Below are positions 8,355-18,623 of a stretch of 64,000 nt of DNA, in pieces. Source of the stretch: a bacterium. Its GTDB lineage: Bacteria > DRYD01. Below the pieces are notes generated by a model. The model was not told where the DNA came from. It searched no databases and saw only the letters and a program-made list of their open reading frames with translations. The first letter of the stretch is position 1. The number at the start of each line of letters is the position of its first letter. Position numbers and translations under genes: made by a program. The stretch spans positions 106,813-170,812 of the forward strand of contig JAUQQQ010000003.1 in NCBI GenBank assembly GCA_030549815.1, in the 5' to 3' direction.

Positions 8355-11300
8355 ATGGATGAAATAAAGGCTATAGAGGAAAAGATAAAAACTGATATAA
8401 ATTCAGTGGATCCTTCGTTGATATATAAAGTTGCAAATTATTATTTTACTAATCACAATTTGGATGAGGCTTTAAAGTATTATAATTTGTTGCTTAAGGT
8501 TGATCCTAATCATAAGATGGGTTTGTTTGAATTGGGAAGTATTTATTCGAATATTGGTAATTTAAATGAGGCTATAAATTTGTGGCAGAAAGTTATTTCT
8601 CTTGATCCTCATTTTACAAGGGCTCATTTTAATTTGGCTCTTGCTTATTCTAAGCTAAAGAGGTATTCAGATGCTCTTTCTGAATTTCATATAACTCTTT
8701 CTTTAGTTAGGCAAAGTGGAGACCCTGTCGGGTTAGAGAAAAGAATATTACAGGAGATAAAAAGAATTCAAGAATTACAAGCTAATATTGGTACTTCTGA
8801 TTCTGTTCAGGATATAGAGACACAAAGACAATATGCTTTGATTTTGATGAAGAAAGGCGATTTAGATGGTGCTCTACAGGCTTTTAAGGAAATTATTAAA
8901 ATAGATAGCGATGATGTGGTTAGTTTACTTAATCTTGGAATTATATATTATAAGAAGAAGCAATATGAGGAGGCATTGGATTATTTAAGTAGAGTAATTG
9001 AAATAAAACCTGATGATTCTGATGCTTATTTTCATATCGCAAGTATTTATGAGGAAATGGGAGATTTAAAAATTGCTATTGATTATTATAAAAAGGCTAT
9101 TTCTTATAATCCTAATAACTATTTTTGGTATTATAGGATAGGCAGAATATTATATACATTGGGGGCTTATGATGAAGCTATTAAGTATTATAAAAAAGCA
9201 GTTGAATTAAATCCTTTGGATAATTATTCTCATAATAATTTAGGGATGGCTTATTTGGAGGCGGGTAATGTTACTGAGGCTATAAAACATTTTTTAAAGG
9301 CTATTTATCTGGACCCTAATGATTCGTATAGTTACTATAATTTGGCGAAAGCTTATGTTAAATTGGGGCAATTGAACAAGGCTTACAAGAGTATTCAGAA
9401 GGCTATAGAGCTTGAGCAAAAACCGGTTTATTATTTAGAGGCTGCTAGGATTTTATACAAATTAAGAAATTATCGAGAATCTTTAGTTTTTGCGGTTAAG
9501 GCTACTGAAATGGATCCTAATCTCTACGATGCTTATATCCTCATTTCCAAACTCTATGCTGTTGCAAAGAAATATGATGAAGGTATTGCTATACTTGAAA
9601 AGTTTGCTAATTTCCAAAGGATAAATTTGGTTTTGGAATTAGCTCAAATGTATTATATTAAAGGTGAAGTAGATAAAGCTATTGCTACTCTAAAGAGTAT
9701 ATTATCTAATGCTAATGAAAAAGATGAAGATATAGTTTGGGAAGCTACGAGAAGATTGATAAGAATATATTTAAGTACGGGTAGTTATAATGAAGCATAT
9801 GATTTTTGTAAAAATTTATTATCCAGAAAATTTTTAGATAAAGAAGATTACTTTTTGTTAATATCTGTATTTTTGAAGATAAAGAAATATCCTGAATTGT
9901 ATAATATTTTATCGCATATTGATTTAGATAGCGAAGATGGTGATATAATTTTTTACTATGCTTATTGTGCTATAAAGATTGGGTTGTTTGATGTAGCGAA
10001 GAAGTATTTAGAAAAGCTTTACAGTTCTTATTCTACTAAACTCCATATTGCTTACTATTATTTTTATTCCCTCTTGAAAAATGGGGATTATACTTTAGCG
10101 AGGGAGATATTTTCTAAAATAGAGCAGCAAGTTTTTTCTGATCCTTTGTCTTTCGATAATTTGTTCGAAAATTATATAGAATTATTATTTGTTTTTAATG
10201 AATACGATTTGTTGTTTGAGAAATCGCTTTATTTTTTGAATTCTCAAAATGTTGAGTTTTCTCAAAAGCAAAGAATATTATTTTATTTGTTTAAAAGTTT
10301 ATATAATCAGAAGAAAATAGAAAAAATAATAGAATTTGAAAATTTTGTTGATTACTTTGATGAAAAGGTTAAATATATTTTTCTTCTTTCTTTACTAATA
10401 AAGAAAGATTACAGTAGGTTAAATCAATTTATTTCTAATTTTCTTCATGACTTTGAGAAAGAAGAAGTTGATGAGAATTATCTTTTTATTTTTATTATTT
10501 CTCTTTTAAAGCTTGGTTTTTTTGAGGAAGCAAAGAAATTAGCTAAGAAAATTGAAGGTAAAAATAAGATAATTGATTTAAAGTTAAAAATGTTTATCGA
10601 TGTTTATGAAAATAACTTAAATAATGCTGTTGATTTGATAAAAGAAAATCTTGAGGTTTTGTATAATTTTTATGTTATTCTTGGAATTATCTTTGATTTT
10701 GTTAATCGGGAAGATATAAATAAAATATGGAATAATCTTCCTGATTTCTTGAAAGACATATGGGAAGTTTATTCGTTTAATTATTTAAAGATCAATGATG
10801 AAAATTTGAACAAATTTTGGAAGTTGGTTGAAAAGATTGAAAAGTATGTTAGTCAGTTTGAGTTTGTTGAAGATTTATATTTGTTACCTGATAATATAGT
10901 AGTTTATTATCTATATAATCCTGCTCTTTTATTTTTGTACAAACTTACTAGTTTTGTTGATAACTATATGTTGTTTGAGGAGTGGAATAGAATTAATGTT
11001 TTCAGGGAAGTAAGTTTGAAAGAAAGAAAAAAAATATATGAAAAACTTAGTCTCATATTTGAGAAAGTTATTGGAATACATGGAAATTATTACATAACTT
11101 ATCTGTATGCAAAGTATGCTCTTATTACTGGAGATTTAGATAAAGCTATTAGCTTCCTATTTGAGTCTCTTAATTATGATAAATACTTTTATTCTGCAAG
11201 GTTTCTTTTAAGTTCTATTTATTATTTAAGAGAAATGTATGACTTAGCGATTGAGCAATTAATAGATATATATCACAACGATAATGAAATTTTAAGATTT

Positions 11301-12158
11301 TTATTAGGTAAAAATTATATAGCTACTAAATCTTTTAAGCTTGCTGAAGAAGAGTTTAATTATCTTTATAAGAGATATCCAAATAATTACATGTATTTAT
11401 ATTACAAGGTTTTGGCAAATGTATATATGATGAACATTAAAGCTGTTGAAGAATTAGAGAATTTGTTTAAGGAAGTCAGTAAGGTAAAAAGTAGCAAAGA
11501 ATTTTTGGAGATTGCTTTATATTTGGCCTACATATATATACTTACAAAAAAATACAAGGAAGCTGAGCAAATTCTTTTAGATTTACTAAATACATTTAAT
11601 AATAATGAACTTATTTATAAATATCTTGCTATAATATATATTTCTACGAATCAAATACCGAAGGTTTTAAATGTCTATAACATGGGTATAAAGAATATAC
11701 CTGATAGTTCAGATCTTTATTCACAGAGAGGAGTATTGTATTATAAGGCTAATAAATTAGATTTAGCAGAGAAGGATTTTTTAAAGGCTTATGAACTTAA
11801 TAGAATAGATTTTGTTGCGGTAAGTCATTTGGGATTAATCTGTTTAAAGAAGGATGATTATGTGTCTGCTTTGAATTATTTTAAGGAAGCCATTTCGATT
11901 AAACCTTTAGCTTATGATGTTTATACAAATATAGGTAATGTCTATGAAAAGATGGGTAAAATAATAGAGGCAAAGGAGTATTTTGAAATGGCTTATGAAC
12001 ATAATCCATCTAATATACAAAACATAAAAAAATTGATAGAGATTTTGAAAAAATTATCTGATACTTTAAAGTTGCAAATGATAAAAGAGGAAATAGAGAA
12101 AAATCCTTCTTTTGACCCCCAAATTAAATCTGAACTTATTTCCTTAATAGGAGGATAG
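8355..12158 (+). CDS. Giant tetratricopeptide-repeat protein, 1267 aa
   Basis: Degenerate 34-residue TPR units run through most of the chain. They are clearest at about residues 20-150, 155-480 (for example ALQAFKEIIKIDSDDVVSLL and AIKYYKKAVELNPLDNYSHN) and 920-1240. The middle third (about 480-900) keeps helical repeats but lacks canonical TPR spacing. There is no signal peptide or membrane helix, so a cytoplasmic scaffold is likely. It starts 1 nt after the GcvT-like gene and ends 6 nt before the next unknown gene. TPR proteins of this size usually organise multiprotein complexes; the partners here are probably among the three following genes. Confidence 0.85.
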   Translation: MDEIKAIEEKIKTDINSVDPSLIYKVANYYFTNHNLDEALKYYNLLLKVDPNHKMGLFELGSIYSNIGNLNEAINLWQKVISLDPHFTRAHFNLALAYSKLKRYSDALSEFHITLSLVRQSGDPVGLEKRILQEIKRIQELQANIGTSDSVQDIETQRQYALILMKKGDLDGALQAFKEIIKIDSDDVVSLLNLGIIYYKKKQYEEALDYLSRVIEIKPDDSDAYFHIASIYEEMGDLKIAIDYYKKAISYNPNNYFWYYRIGRILYTLGAYDEAIKYYKKAVELNPLDNYSHNNLGMAYLEAGNVTEAIKHFLKAIYLDPNDSYSYYNLAKAYVKLGQLNKAYKSIQKAIELEQKPVYYLEAARILYKLRNYRESLVFAVKATEMDPNLYDAYILISKLYAVAKKYDEGIAILEKFANFQRINLVLELAQMYYIKGEVDKAIATLKSILSNANEKDEDIVWEATRRLIRIYLSTGSYNEAYDFCKNLLSRKFLDKEDYFLLISVFLKIKKYPELYNILSHIDLDSEDGDIIFYYAYCAIKIGLFDVAKKYLEKLYSSYSTKLHIAYYYFYSLLKNGDYTLAREIFSKIEQQVFSDPLSFDNLFENYIELLFVFNEYDLLFEKSLYFLNSQNVEFSQKQRILFYLFKSLYNQKKIEKIIEFENFVDYFDEKVKYIFLLSLLIKKDYSRLNQFISNFLHDFEKEEVDENYLFIFIISLLKLGFFEEAKKLAKKIEGKNKIIDLKLKMFIDVYENNLNNAVDLIKENLEVLYNFYVILGIIFDFVNREDINKIWNNLPDFLKDIWEVYSFNYLKINDENLNKFWKLVEKIEKYVSQFEFVEDLYLLPDNIVVYYLYNPALLFLYKLTSFVDNYMLFEEWNRINVFREVSLKERKKIYEKLSLIFEKVIGIHGNYYITYLYAKYALITGDLDKAISFLFESLNYDKYFYSARFLLSSIYYLREMYDLAIEQLIDIYHNDNEILRFLLGKNYIATKSFKLAEEEFNYLYKRYPNNYMYLYYKVLANVYMMNIKAVEELENLFKEVSKVKSSKEFLEIALYLAYIYILTKKYKEAEQILLDLLNTFNNNELIYKYLAIIYISTNQIPKVLNVYNMGIKNIPDSSDLYSQRGVLYYKANKLDLAEKDFLKAYELNRIDFVAVSHLGLICLKKDDYVSALNYFKEAISIKPLAYDVYTNIGNVYEKMGKIIEAKEYFEMAYEHNPSNIQNIKKLIEILKKLSDTLKLQMIKEEIEKNPSFDPQIKSELISLIGG

Positions 12159-12164
12159 AAAAAT

Positions 12165-14744
12165 ATGGAAATGACTATTAGCAAATTGTTTAGAGCAAAA
12201 AAAACTTACTTTTATTTAATTGAAGATTTTAAATCTATTAAAGATCTATATAGTATGTTAAATACTTTAATGAAGGCTCTTAATTTTGAAAGTTATGTAT
12301 TTTCAGGATTAGAAGGTATAAAAGAGGCTCTGGGATATTTACCTATCTTATTAAATGTCCTATTTTTTTTATCTAAAGATGGAAATGATCTCTTTATAAT
12401 TGATTATATAAATATTAATGATAAAATGGTTCTAATCCTTTATCATTATTCCAAAAATGATCAAAATGATATTGATTCTAAAATATCTATTATATTTGCT
12501 GAGATAGCAAAAAATTACAATATAACGTATAAATTAATTAATTTTTTTGAATATGGAGATAATAAATTAAGTAAATTTTTACTAAAAAATTTAAATCTAG
12601 AATTTTTAAAAACATTAAGAGAATACAGTTTTGATCGATCTAAGATTGACCTTGACAAATATTTTATCGATCCTTCTGTTTTTAAAGTTTCTCAATATGT
12701 TTTAAATGGTAGACAATCAGAATTAGGTATTGATGATATAAGATATATGAAAACTTTGGAAAAAAACAATTTCTTAAAAATTTTTATCATCTTTCGTTGT
12801 TCTTCTAATAATACTTCTATTTTTCAGATGAATAATTTAGATAATCTTGAAATTTTGTTAGAAAGCTTTAGGTGTCCTATTTGTTCTAAGAAATTGGCTG
12901 AGGAAAGTAAAGAAATAAATTTAACAATATCTCCTTTCTATGAGATATATTTCAAAAATTATATTTGGTTGAGAAATGTTGTTTTTGATAATTTACTGTC
13001 ATTTAATGTTAGGATTTATGAATATGATAATAATGTGTATTTGTTACAATTTTTTGATTTACCTATTCTTTTTGTGTTTTGTAATTACGAAAATTTGTTC
13101 AGTGCTTTTTCTTATTATAAAGATATGGAAATACTTAATTTGCCCCATGCTTTCTTTTGGGTTATAAATTATAACGATGACCCTATTAATTATTCTATGC
13201 TTGATAAATTTTCAGGAAAGATATCTGTTATAAATATTAATAAGGATAGCTTAGTTAAAGAAAAATTTGAGAGTATTATTGAACAATTAAAAGAAAAAAT
13301 AAAATATTTATATAGCATGAAACAGTTGGAAAATATTACTCTCTTTATTAATTATTCTCAAATGTTTGAACATGATTTTCAATTTGAAGAAAAGGAAAGA
13401 ATAGAAGTTTCACAAGAAATAGAAAAAGCAGAAACAAAAGAGGAAATAGTAGAATTCTTTGAAGAAAAAGTTGGTGATAAGATAGAGGATAAAAAAGAAA
13501 TGAATATGCAACAAGATGTAAAGGAATTAAAATCCGAATTAGTTGATTTGATAGAAATGAAAAAGGAAGATCAAGAAATGAAAACCGAAGAATTAATATT
13601 AGAGGAACCATATGAGTTGGGAAACGGACCAATAATGGAAGAAAAGGTAAAGCCATTAGAAATAATAGATATTGAAAATAAAAAGGAAAGTAATGTTATA
13701 CAAAGGGAGGAATCCTCTTCTATTGAGTATTTTGAAGAATTATTACCTCAACAAATGCAAGATTTGACTCAAGATAAACTTCAACAAGATGAATCTATTG
13801 AAATGGTAGAGGAAACTAAAAATACAGAGATTCAAAATATAATTGAGGAAATAGATAATATTCTGGATAATACTTTTGAAAATGAAAGTCAAAATATTGC
13901 TGTTTCTGATATCCATAATAAGAGTAAAGTGGCTTTGGAGGAAACCGGGGTTATATCTCTTGATGAGTTATTAAAACAAGTAAAAACTGATTTTAAAAAT
14001 ACACTAGAAAAAGATCTTGCTTTCAAAGATTTTACATCTGTATTTTATCATCTGTTGGCTGGGATGAGTAAAGAAAAATTGGCTTTCTTACCAAAGAATA
14101 TAGCTTTCTTTAACCAAAAAATGGCTTCTGAATTTATTGAGTACTATGTTTTAATCTATAGCCCAAGAGGCGTTAATATGGAACCAAAGAATGAAATGTT
14201 GTTTATGACTGTTTATCAACCTATATTAAATTCTATTTATTTAATGAAAGATTATTATCTTGATGATAGAGAAGTTTATAACTTTTTCATTAATCGTGAT
14301 TCTTTATTTTTTAATTTACTTTTTAATGCTGCTCCAAATATTATTTGCTCTTCTTTTGTCATAAAGTCAATGATTAATGGTGAAGTAATATCAAGTTATC
14401 CTGCTGAATTAAGAGAATTTAAGATAGATATTATTCGTCGAATAGAGGAAAATCTAAATAATTTGAAACTTAGTAATGCTATTGAAAATTTTGGTATTTT
14501 TGATCTTGATTTTGAGCCATTGATAGAAAGTGATATAAAACCTTCTGTTGTATCTAAAACTTTTGATTATTATCAATTATTTGCTAATTATCAGCCGTAT
14601 GTTTGGGGATTTGGTAAAAAAGATGAGGGATTATTCATTGCTTTTAGATATAGGAATGCTTTAATTTTAGTAAATAAAAAAGATTTCTCTTATAATGATT
14701 TAATTAGTTTATATAATGGATTGTATCTATTAGAAATACTGTGA
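12165..14744 (+). CDS. Unknown 859-aa protein with acidic low-complexity linker
   Basis: I cannot assign this protein to a family. It has an N-terminal folded part (about residues 1-400) with a single CPICSKK knuckle near residue 240. A Glu/Lys/Gln-rich, probably disordered or coiled-coil linker follows (about 405-600). A C-terminal folded part (about 605-859) ends with VWGFGKKDEGLFIAFRYRN, which resembles a small alpha/beta longin or roadblock-like domain. There is no signal peptide. A GGAGGA ribosome-binding site precedes ATG 12165. It lies between a giant TPR protein and a gene overlapping its stop codon, so it is likely part of one scaffold or signalling assembly. Confidence 0.7.
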   Translation: MEMTISKLFRAKKTYFYLIEDFKSIKDLYSMLNTLMKALNFESYVFSGLEGIKEALGYLPILLNVLFFLSKDGNDLFIIDYININDKMVLILYHYSKNDQNDIDSKISIIFAEIAKNYNITYKLINFFEYGDNKLSKFLLKNLNLEFLKTLREYSFDRSKIDLDKYFIDPSVFKVSQYVLNGRQSELGIDDIRYMKTLEKNNFLKIFIIFRCSSNNTSIFQMNNLDNLEILLESFRCPICSKKLAEESKEINLTISPFYEIYFKNYIWLRNVVFDNLLSFNVRIYEYDNNVYLLQFFDLPILFVFCNYENLFSAFSYYKDMEILNLPHAFFWVINYNDDPINYSMLDKFSGKISVININKDSLVKEKFESIIEQLKEKIKYLYSMKQLENITLFINYSQMFEHDFQFEEKERIEVSQEIEKAETKEEIVEFFEEKVGDKIEDKKEMNMQQDVKELKSELVDLIEMKKEDQEMKTEELILEEPYELGNGPIMEEKVKPLEIIDIENKKESNVIQREESSSIEYFEELLPQQMQDLTQDKLQQDESIEMVEETKNTEIQNIIEEIDNILDNTFENESQNIAVSDIHNKSKVALEETGVISLDELLKQVKTDFKNTLEKDLAFKDFTSVFYHLLAGMSKEKLAFLPKNIAFFNQKMASEFIEYYVLIYSPRGVNMEPKNEMLFMTVYQPILNSIYLMKDYYLDDREVYNFFINRDSLFFNLLFNAAPNIICSSFVIKSMINGEVISSYPAELREFKIDIIRRIEENLNNLKLSNAIENFGIFDLDFEPLIESDIKPSVVSKTFDYYQLFANYQPYVWGFGKKDEGLFIAFRYRNALILVNKKDFSYNDLISLYNGLYLLEIL

Positions 14745-14758
14745 AGGTGGTGAAAGAA

Positions 14759-15145
14759 ATGGGAATAAATAATTTTGAAGGAACGGTGGCTTACTTTGTC
14801 ATATCCAGGTTAGCAGGAGGTGAAATATTAGAAAATTATACAAAAGATGAAACTTCTTTGCAACCTTTGCTGGAATATTCACTAAGTTACCTTGAAAATT
14901 TTGAAACATTAAAAAATGATGCTGCTAATTGGGAACAAAATATTTCTCAACATTCGAATTCCATTAAAGTAGGAAAGTTGAATCAAGTTAGTTTTTTTTA
15001 TCAAAATCTAAAAGTTTTCTTTGTTGAAATAAAAGAGGATGATATATTTGTTGTTGGATTTTTCAATAATAATTATCCTGATGGTATTATTAAACTTTTT
15101 TGGAAAGAATACATAGATTATGTCAGACAAAATTATAGTTTCTAA
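14759..15145 (+). CDS. Hypothetical protein, roadblock-like candidate
   Basis: This is a small soluble protein of 128 residues from ATG 14759, which has a GGTGGTG ribosome-binding site. A longer frame from GTG 14741 would overlap the previous stop. The second half has alternating strands (VSFFYQNLKVFFVEIKEDD and IFVVGFFNNNYPDG) like the central sheet of a roadblock/LC7 (MglB-type) domain. The resemblance is weak and based on pattern only. It is followed by an RsbT-like ATPase gene that overlaps its end, which suggests a shared regulatory role. Confidence 0.55.
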   Translation: MGINNFEGTVAYFVISRLAGGEILENYTKDETSLQPLLEYSLSYLENFETLKNDAANWEQNISQHSNSIKVGKLNQVSFFYQNLKVFFVEIKEDDIFVVGFFNNNYPDGIIKLFWKEYIDYVRQNYSF

Positions 15146-15650
15146 CATGGATATAAAAAGTGTCAGAGAATTGCTAATAAAGGCTACGGGTGGTAAGTTT
15201 AGGCTTAGCGATAAAGAATCTTTTGAAAAAAACGTAGAAAAAGTAAAGTTAAGTGCATCAGATTTCTATGTATTTGAAATTAATGAAGACAAAGATATAT
15301 TTAATATCAGACACAAGTTACAAGAGTTAATAAAAAATAGTTTTCAAATTGAAGAAAAAAAGCTTTATAATATTTTACTTGTATTTACTGAATTAGCTAC
15401 TAACATTATAAAACATGCTATTAAAGGAGTGGTCGAGGTTTATATTTCTAAAGAAGGCATATATATACTTTTTAGGGACCAGGGAGAGGGAATTGATATA
15501 GAGAAAATACCTTACATAGCTCTTTCTAATTATTCAAGTATGGAAGATTCTTTAGGATTTGGTTTTACTATTTGTATTAATATGTGTGATTCTATTGATA
15601 TGGAAACAAGTAAGGAAGGAACTAATATATTGGTGTACATAAGGATATGA
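15120..15650 (+). CDS. RsbT/RsbW-like anti-sigma-type ATPase
   Basis: The C-terminal 110 residues form a GHKL ATP-binding domain. FTELATNIIKHA is the N-box, FRDQGEGIDIEKI the G1 box and GFGFTICINMCDSIDM the G2/G3 region. The N-terminal 50 residues are not typical of RsbW. In such switch kinases the domain phosphorylates an STAS-domain partner or sequesters a sigma factor; neither partner is encoded nearby. ATG 15120 overlaps the previous gene by 26 nt. An in-frame ATG at 15147, just after that stop, is an alternative start. It overlaps uppS by 4 nt. Confidence 0.78.
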   Translation: MSDKIIVSNMDIKSVRELLIKATGGKFRLSDKESFEKNVEKVKLSASDFYVFEINEDKDIFNIRHKLQELIKNSFQIEEKKLYNILLVFTELATNIIKHAIKGVVEVYISKEGIYILFRDQGEGIDIEKIPYIALSNYSSMEDSLGFGFTICINMCDSIDMETSKEGTNILVYIRI

Positions 15651-16363
15651 TATATGTTGATGAAAAAAAGTTAAAACAAATAGATATTTCTAAATTACCA
15701 GGTCATATTGCTTTTATAATGGATGGAAATAGGAGGTGGGCTAAAATAAATAATTTACCTGCTTTTGTTGGGCATAAAAAAGGGTTTTCCAATTTTAAAA
15801 ATATAATTTTCTTTTGTAAAGGTATTGGAATAAAGGAATTATCATTTTTTGCGTTTTCTAAAGAAAACTGGCAGAGAAGTTCAGAAGAAGTTAGTTTTCT
15901 TTTTGATTTGATGGTTTTTTATACTTACAGAGAAATTTCAAGAATAATAGAGGAAGGTATTAGAATAAGGATAATCGGGGATAAAGAAAGTTTGCCACAC
16001 AAAGTAAGAGAAGCTTTTGAAAAGATAGAAAAAGAAAGTGAAGGATGCAAAAATATGATTGTCAATGTTATGATAAATTACTCGGGCCAATATGATGTTT
16101 TACAAGCTGTAAAAAAAATTGTTGAAAAAGGTTATAAATCTAATGAAATCAGTATTGATTTAATTCAATCATTTTTGTTAATAAATTCGCCGGATTTGTT
16201 AATAAGGACAGGTGGAGAAATCAGGATAAGTAATTTTATGCTTTTTCAAATTGCTTATACTGAGCTTTATTTTTCTGAAAAAATGTGGCCAGATTTTGAA
16301 ATTGATGACCTTATTGAATCTATCATAGAATACCAAAAAAGAGAGAGAAGATGGGGAAAATAG
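15647..16363 (+). CDS. uppS: Isoprenyl transferase (undecaprenyl diphosphate synthase)
   Basis: This cis-prenyltransferase chain-elongates farnesyl diphosphate with isopentenyl diphosphate to give the C55 lipid carrier for peptidoglycan and O-antigen. HIAFIMDGNRRWAK carries the catalytic Asp and diphosphate-binding Arg residues. GHKKGF, FFAFSKENWQRS and the C-terminal DLLIRTGGEIRISNFMLFQ with LYFSEKMWPDF are all diagnostic. The 238-residue length is normal. It overlaps the RsbT-like gene by 4 nt and the following glycosyltransferase by 13 nt, so the membrane-lipid genes from here to the methyltransferase are translationally coupled. Confidence 0.96.
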   Translation: MIYVDEKKLKQIDISKLPGHIAFIMDGNRRWAKINNLPAFVGHKKGFSNFKNIIFFCKGIGIKELSFFAFSKENWQRSSEEVSFLFDLMVFYTYREISRIIEEGIRIRIIGDKESLPHKVREAFEKIEKESEGCKNMIVNVMINYSGQYDVLQAVKKIVEKGYKSNEISIDLIQSFLLINSPDLLIRTGGEIRISNFMLFQIAYTELYFSEKMWPDFEIDDLIESIIEYQKRERRWGK

Positions 16364-17553
16364 TAGTTTTACATTTCTCAGATTGCTTCTATCCAAGAAT
16401 TAATGGAGTAACTGTAGCAATAGAGTCTATATCTTTTGCTTTGAAAAATAAAGATATTGATAGTATTATTTTAGCTCCATCTTATGAAGATGTTGAAACT
16501 ATAAAAATTGAAGAATTACAAGGGATGGATATTATTAGAATTCCCTCTAAAAGATTTATATTTAACCCTGAGGATAGATTTATGTCACCATTCTTAGTTG
16601 ATGAAATTTATAATGAAATTAGTAACAAAATCAGTAATTATTCAACTGTGGTTTTTCTTTTCCATAATATTATGAACAGTTTTGTTATTGGTTACTTTTT
16701 GTATAAAAAACTAAAGAACTCAATCAATTTAAAGAAATCAACTAATTCTAAGATTATAAAAATTGGATATTACCATACTTTTTGGGAATATTATCTCCAT
16801 TATATTCCTCTTCCTAAATTTTTGCTTCTTAAAACTCTTGATTTGGTAGAAGGTATATTTTTTAGTAAAATGGATTATATATTTGTTGCTAATGAGTATG
16901 TTGGTATTAAAATAAGTGAGAGGTACGGTTTGAATGGTAAGGTCTTGATTAATCCTTTACCTTTGAATAAAATATTTTTTGATGATTGTGATGTTTCTCA
17001 AAATTTAGATCATTATCTATGTAAAAAATACTTATTGTATGTTGGTAGGTTAGGTAAAGAAAAAAATTTATATTTCCTATTGGATGTTTTTTATGAGATT
17101 TCAAAAAAAGATGATAGTATTTTGTTATATATTATTGGTGATGGACCTGAAAAAAAGAATTTGGTGTATTATTCTGAAAAGTTAGGTATAAAGGAAAGAG
17201 TTGTTTTTTGGGGATATCTGAACCAAGAAGAAATAAAAAAATTTTATAAATTTTCCACAGGAGTTATTTTTACATCAAAAACTGAAACATTAGGATTGGT
17301 TGTTTTGGAGGCAATGGCTTGCCAATCGGTTATATTTACCCTCAATACTCCTCCCTTTAATTACTATATTAGGAGCGGGTACAACGGATTTTTAATCGAA
17401 GAAGATAAAGAACGTTTCGCTAACAAAATTTTGGATGTTATACATGATCAAAATTTAATTAAAAGAGTAAAAGAAAATGTTTCTTCATATTTTCAAACTT
17501 TTCATCCAGATAATTTTGTGAACAAAATGATTAGTTTGATAGGTGGATTATGA
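16351..17553 (+). CDS. Glycosyltransferase family 4 (GT-B)
   Basis: The protein is 400 residues. HFSDCFYPRINGVTVAIESI is the usual GT4 N-terminal loop (compare TDTFxPxxNGV). The C-terminal GT1 domain has YVGRLGKEKNLYFLLDVF, IIGDGPEKKNL and TSKTETLGLVVLEAMAC, the nucleotide-sugar E-x7-E motif. It resembles GDP-mannose:phosphatidylinositol or diacylglycerol glucosyltransferases that make membrane glycolipids. The setting between uppS and plsX supports a lipid acceptor. The sugar donor and acceptor cannot be read from the sequence. It overlaps plsX by 4 nt. Confidence 0.88.
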   Translation: MGKIVVLHFSDCFYPRINGVTVAIESISFALKNKDIDSIILAPSYEDVETIKIEELQGMDIIRIPSKRFIFNPEDRFMSPFLVDEIYNEISNKISNYSTVVFLFHNIMNSFVIGYFLYKKLKNSINLKKSTNSKIIKIGYYHTFWEYYLHYIPLPKFLLLKTLDLVEGIFFSKMDYIFVANEYVGIKISERYGLNGKVLINPLPLNKIFFDDCDVSQNLDHYLCKKYLLYVGRLGKEKNLYFLLDVFYEISKKDDSILLYIIGDGPEKKNLVYYSEKLGIKERVVFWGYLNQEEIKKFYKFSTGVIFTSKTETLGLVVLEAMACQSVIFTLNTPPFNYYIRSGYNGFLIEEDKERFANKILDVIHDQNLIKRVKENVSSYFQTFHPDNFVNKMISLIGGL

Positions 17554-18623
17554 TTAAAATTGGGATAGATATAATGGGTGGAGATTATGCACCTTATTCT
17601 ACTTTAGAAGGTGTATTGTACTCTTTGATGGAAAATAAGGATTTATATGTTGTTGCTACTTATCATAAAGATGTTGATTTAAACGATTTGATGAAAAAAA
17701 TATTTGTATCTTCTCCAAAGAGAAGTAAAATAAGAGGATTTATAAAAAACAATTTATGGAAGAGTAGGTTAAATTTTATTCCTTGTAGTAGTTATGTTTC
17801 CATGAAAGATAAGCCTTCCAATTTTTTCAAAGATAAGGATAATACCCTCAATAAGATATTTGAATTATTGAAGATGAAGGAAGTGGATGGTGTTGTTTAT
17901 GCTGGTAATACAGGAGCTTTTTTAGAGGGTTCTGTTTTAATCGTGGGTAGGATTGATAATGTTAAACGTCCTGCTTTATTGACAATACTCCCTTTTTCTA
18001 ATCCACCTATATTTTTGCTTGATAGTGGAGCTAATGCTGAATGTAAACCCGAGTATATCCTCCAATTTGCTATCATGGCTTCTACTTACTATAAAATAAT
18101 CGTTTCTAAAACTCCTACTGTGGGAATATTGAATATAGGTAATGAAGAAATAAAAGGAAATACTTTAACGAAAGAAGCAAATATTCTACTTAAGAATTAC
18201 ATACAAAAGAATGAAAATTTATTCAATTACATTGGTTTTGTTGAGCCTTATGATGTAGTTAATTCTAAGGTTAATATAGTTTTAGCTGATGGGTTTAGTG
18301 GTAATATTATGTTAAAATCGTTTGAATCTCTTTCTGAATATATGATGGATGTTCTTAAAAGAGAATTTTCAAAAGGATTAATTAATAAGGCATTGGGGTT
18401 GGTTTTAAGGTCAAATTTTAGAAGGTTAAAAAATTTCTTTGATTATTCTGAGTATGGTGGTGCAATTATGTTAGGCTTGAAGGGAATATGTATAAAAACA
18501 CATGGGAGAGCAAATTACAAAGCAATTAAAAATGCCATTAATTTTACCTATAAGCTGGCCAAAAATAACATAATTGAAAGAATTCATGAACAAATAAAAT
18601 CGGGAGAAGTATGGATTACTTAA
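17550..18623 (+). CDS. plsX: Phosphate acyltransferase PlsX
   Basis: PlsX makes acyl-phosphate from acyl-ACP for phosphatidic acid synthesis together with PlsY. GIDIMGGDYAPYSTLEGV is the family's N-terminal signature. AGNTGAFLEG, LLDSGANAECKPEYILQFA and VLADGFSGNIMLKSFE are the conserved core blocks, and GGAIMLGLKGICIKTHGRAN closes the domain. The 357-residue length is normal. In many bacteria plsX lies beside rpmF and yceD; here yceD is two genes downstream and rpmF is absent from the window. Confidence 0.95.
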   Translation: MIKIGIDIMGGDYAPYSTLEGVLYSLMENKDLYVVATYHKDVDLNDLMKKIFVSSPKRSKIRGFIKNNLWKSRLNFIPCSSYVSMKDKPSNFFKDKDNTLNKIFELLKMKEVDGVVYAGNTGAFLEGSVLIVGRIDNVKRPALLTILPFSNPPIFLLDSGANAECKPEYILQFAIMASTYYKIIVSKTPTVGILNIGNEEIKGNTLTKEANILLKNYIQKNENLFNYIGFVEPYDVVNSKVNIVLADGFSGNIMLKSFESLSEYMMDVLKREFSKGLINKALGLVLRSNFRRLKNFFDYSEYGGAIMLGLKGICIKTHGRANYKAIKNAINFTYKLAKNNIIERIHEQIKSGEVWIT

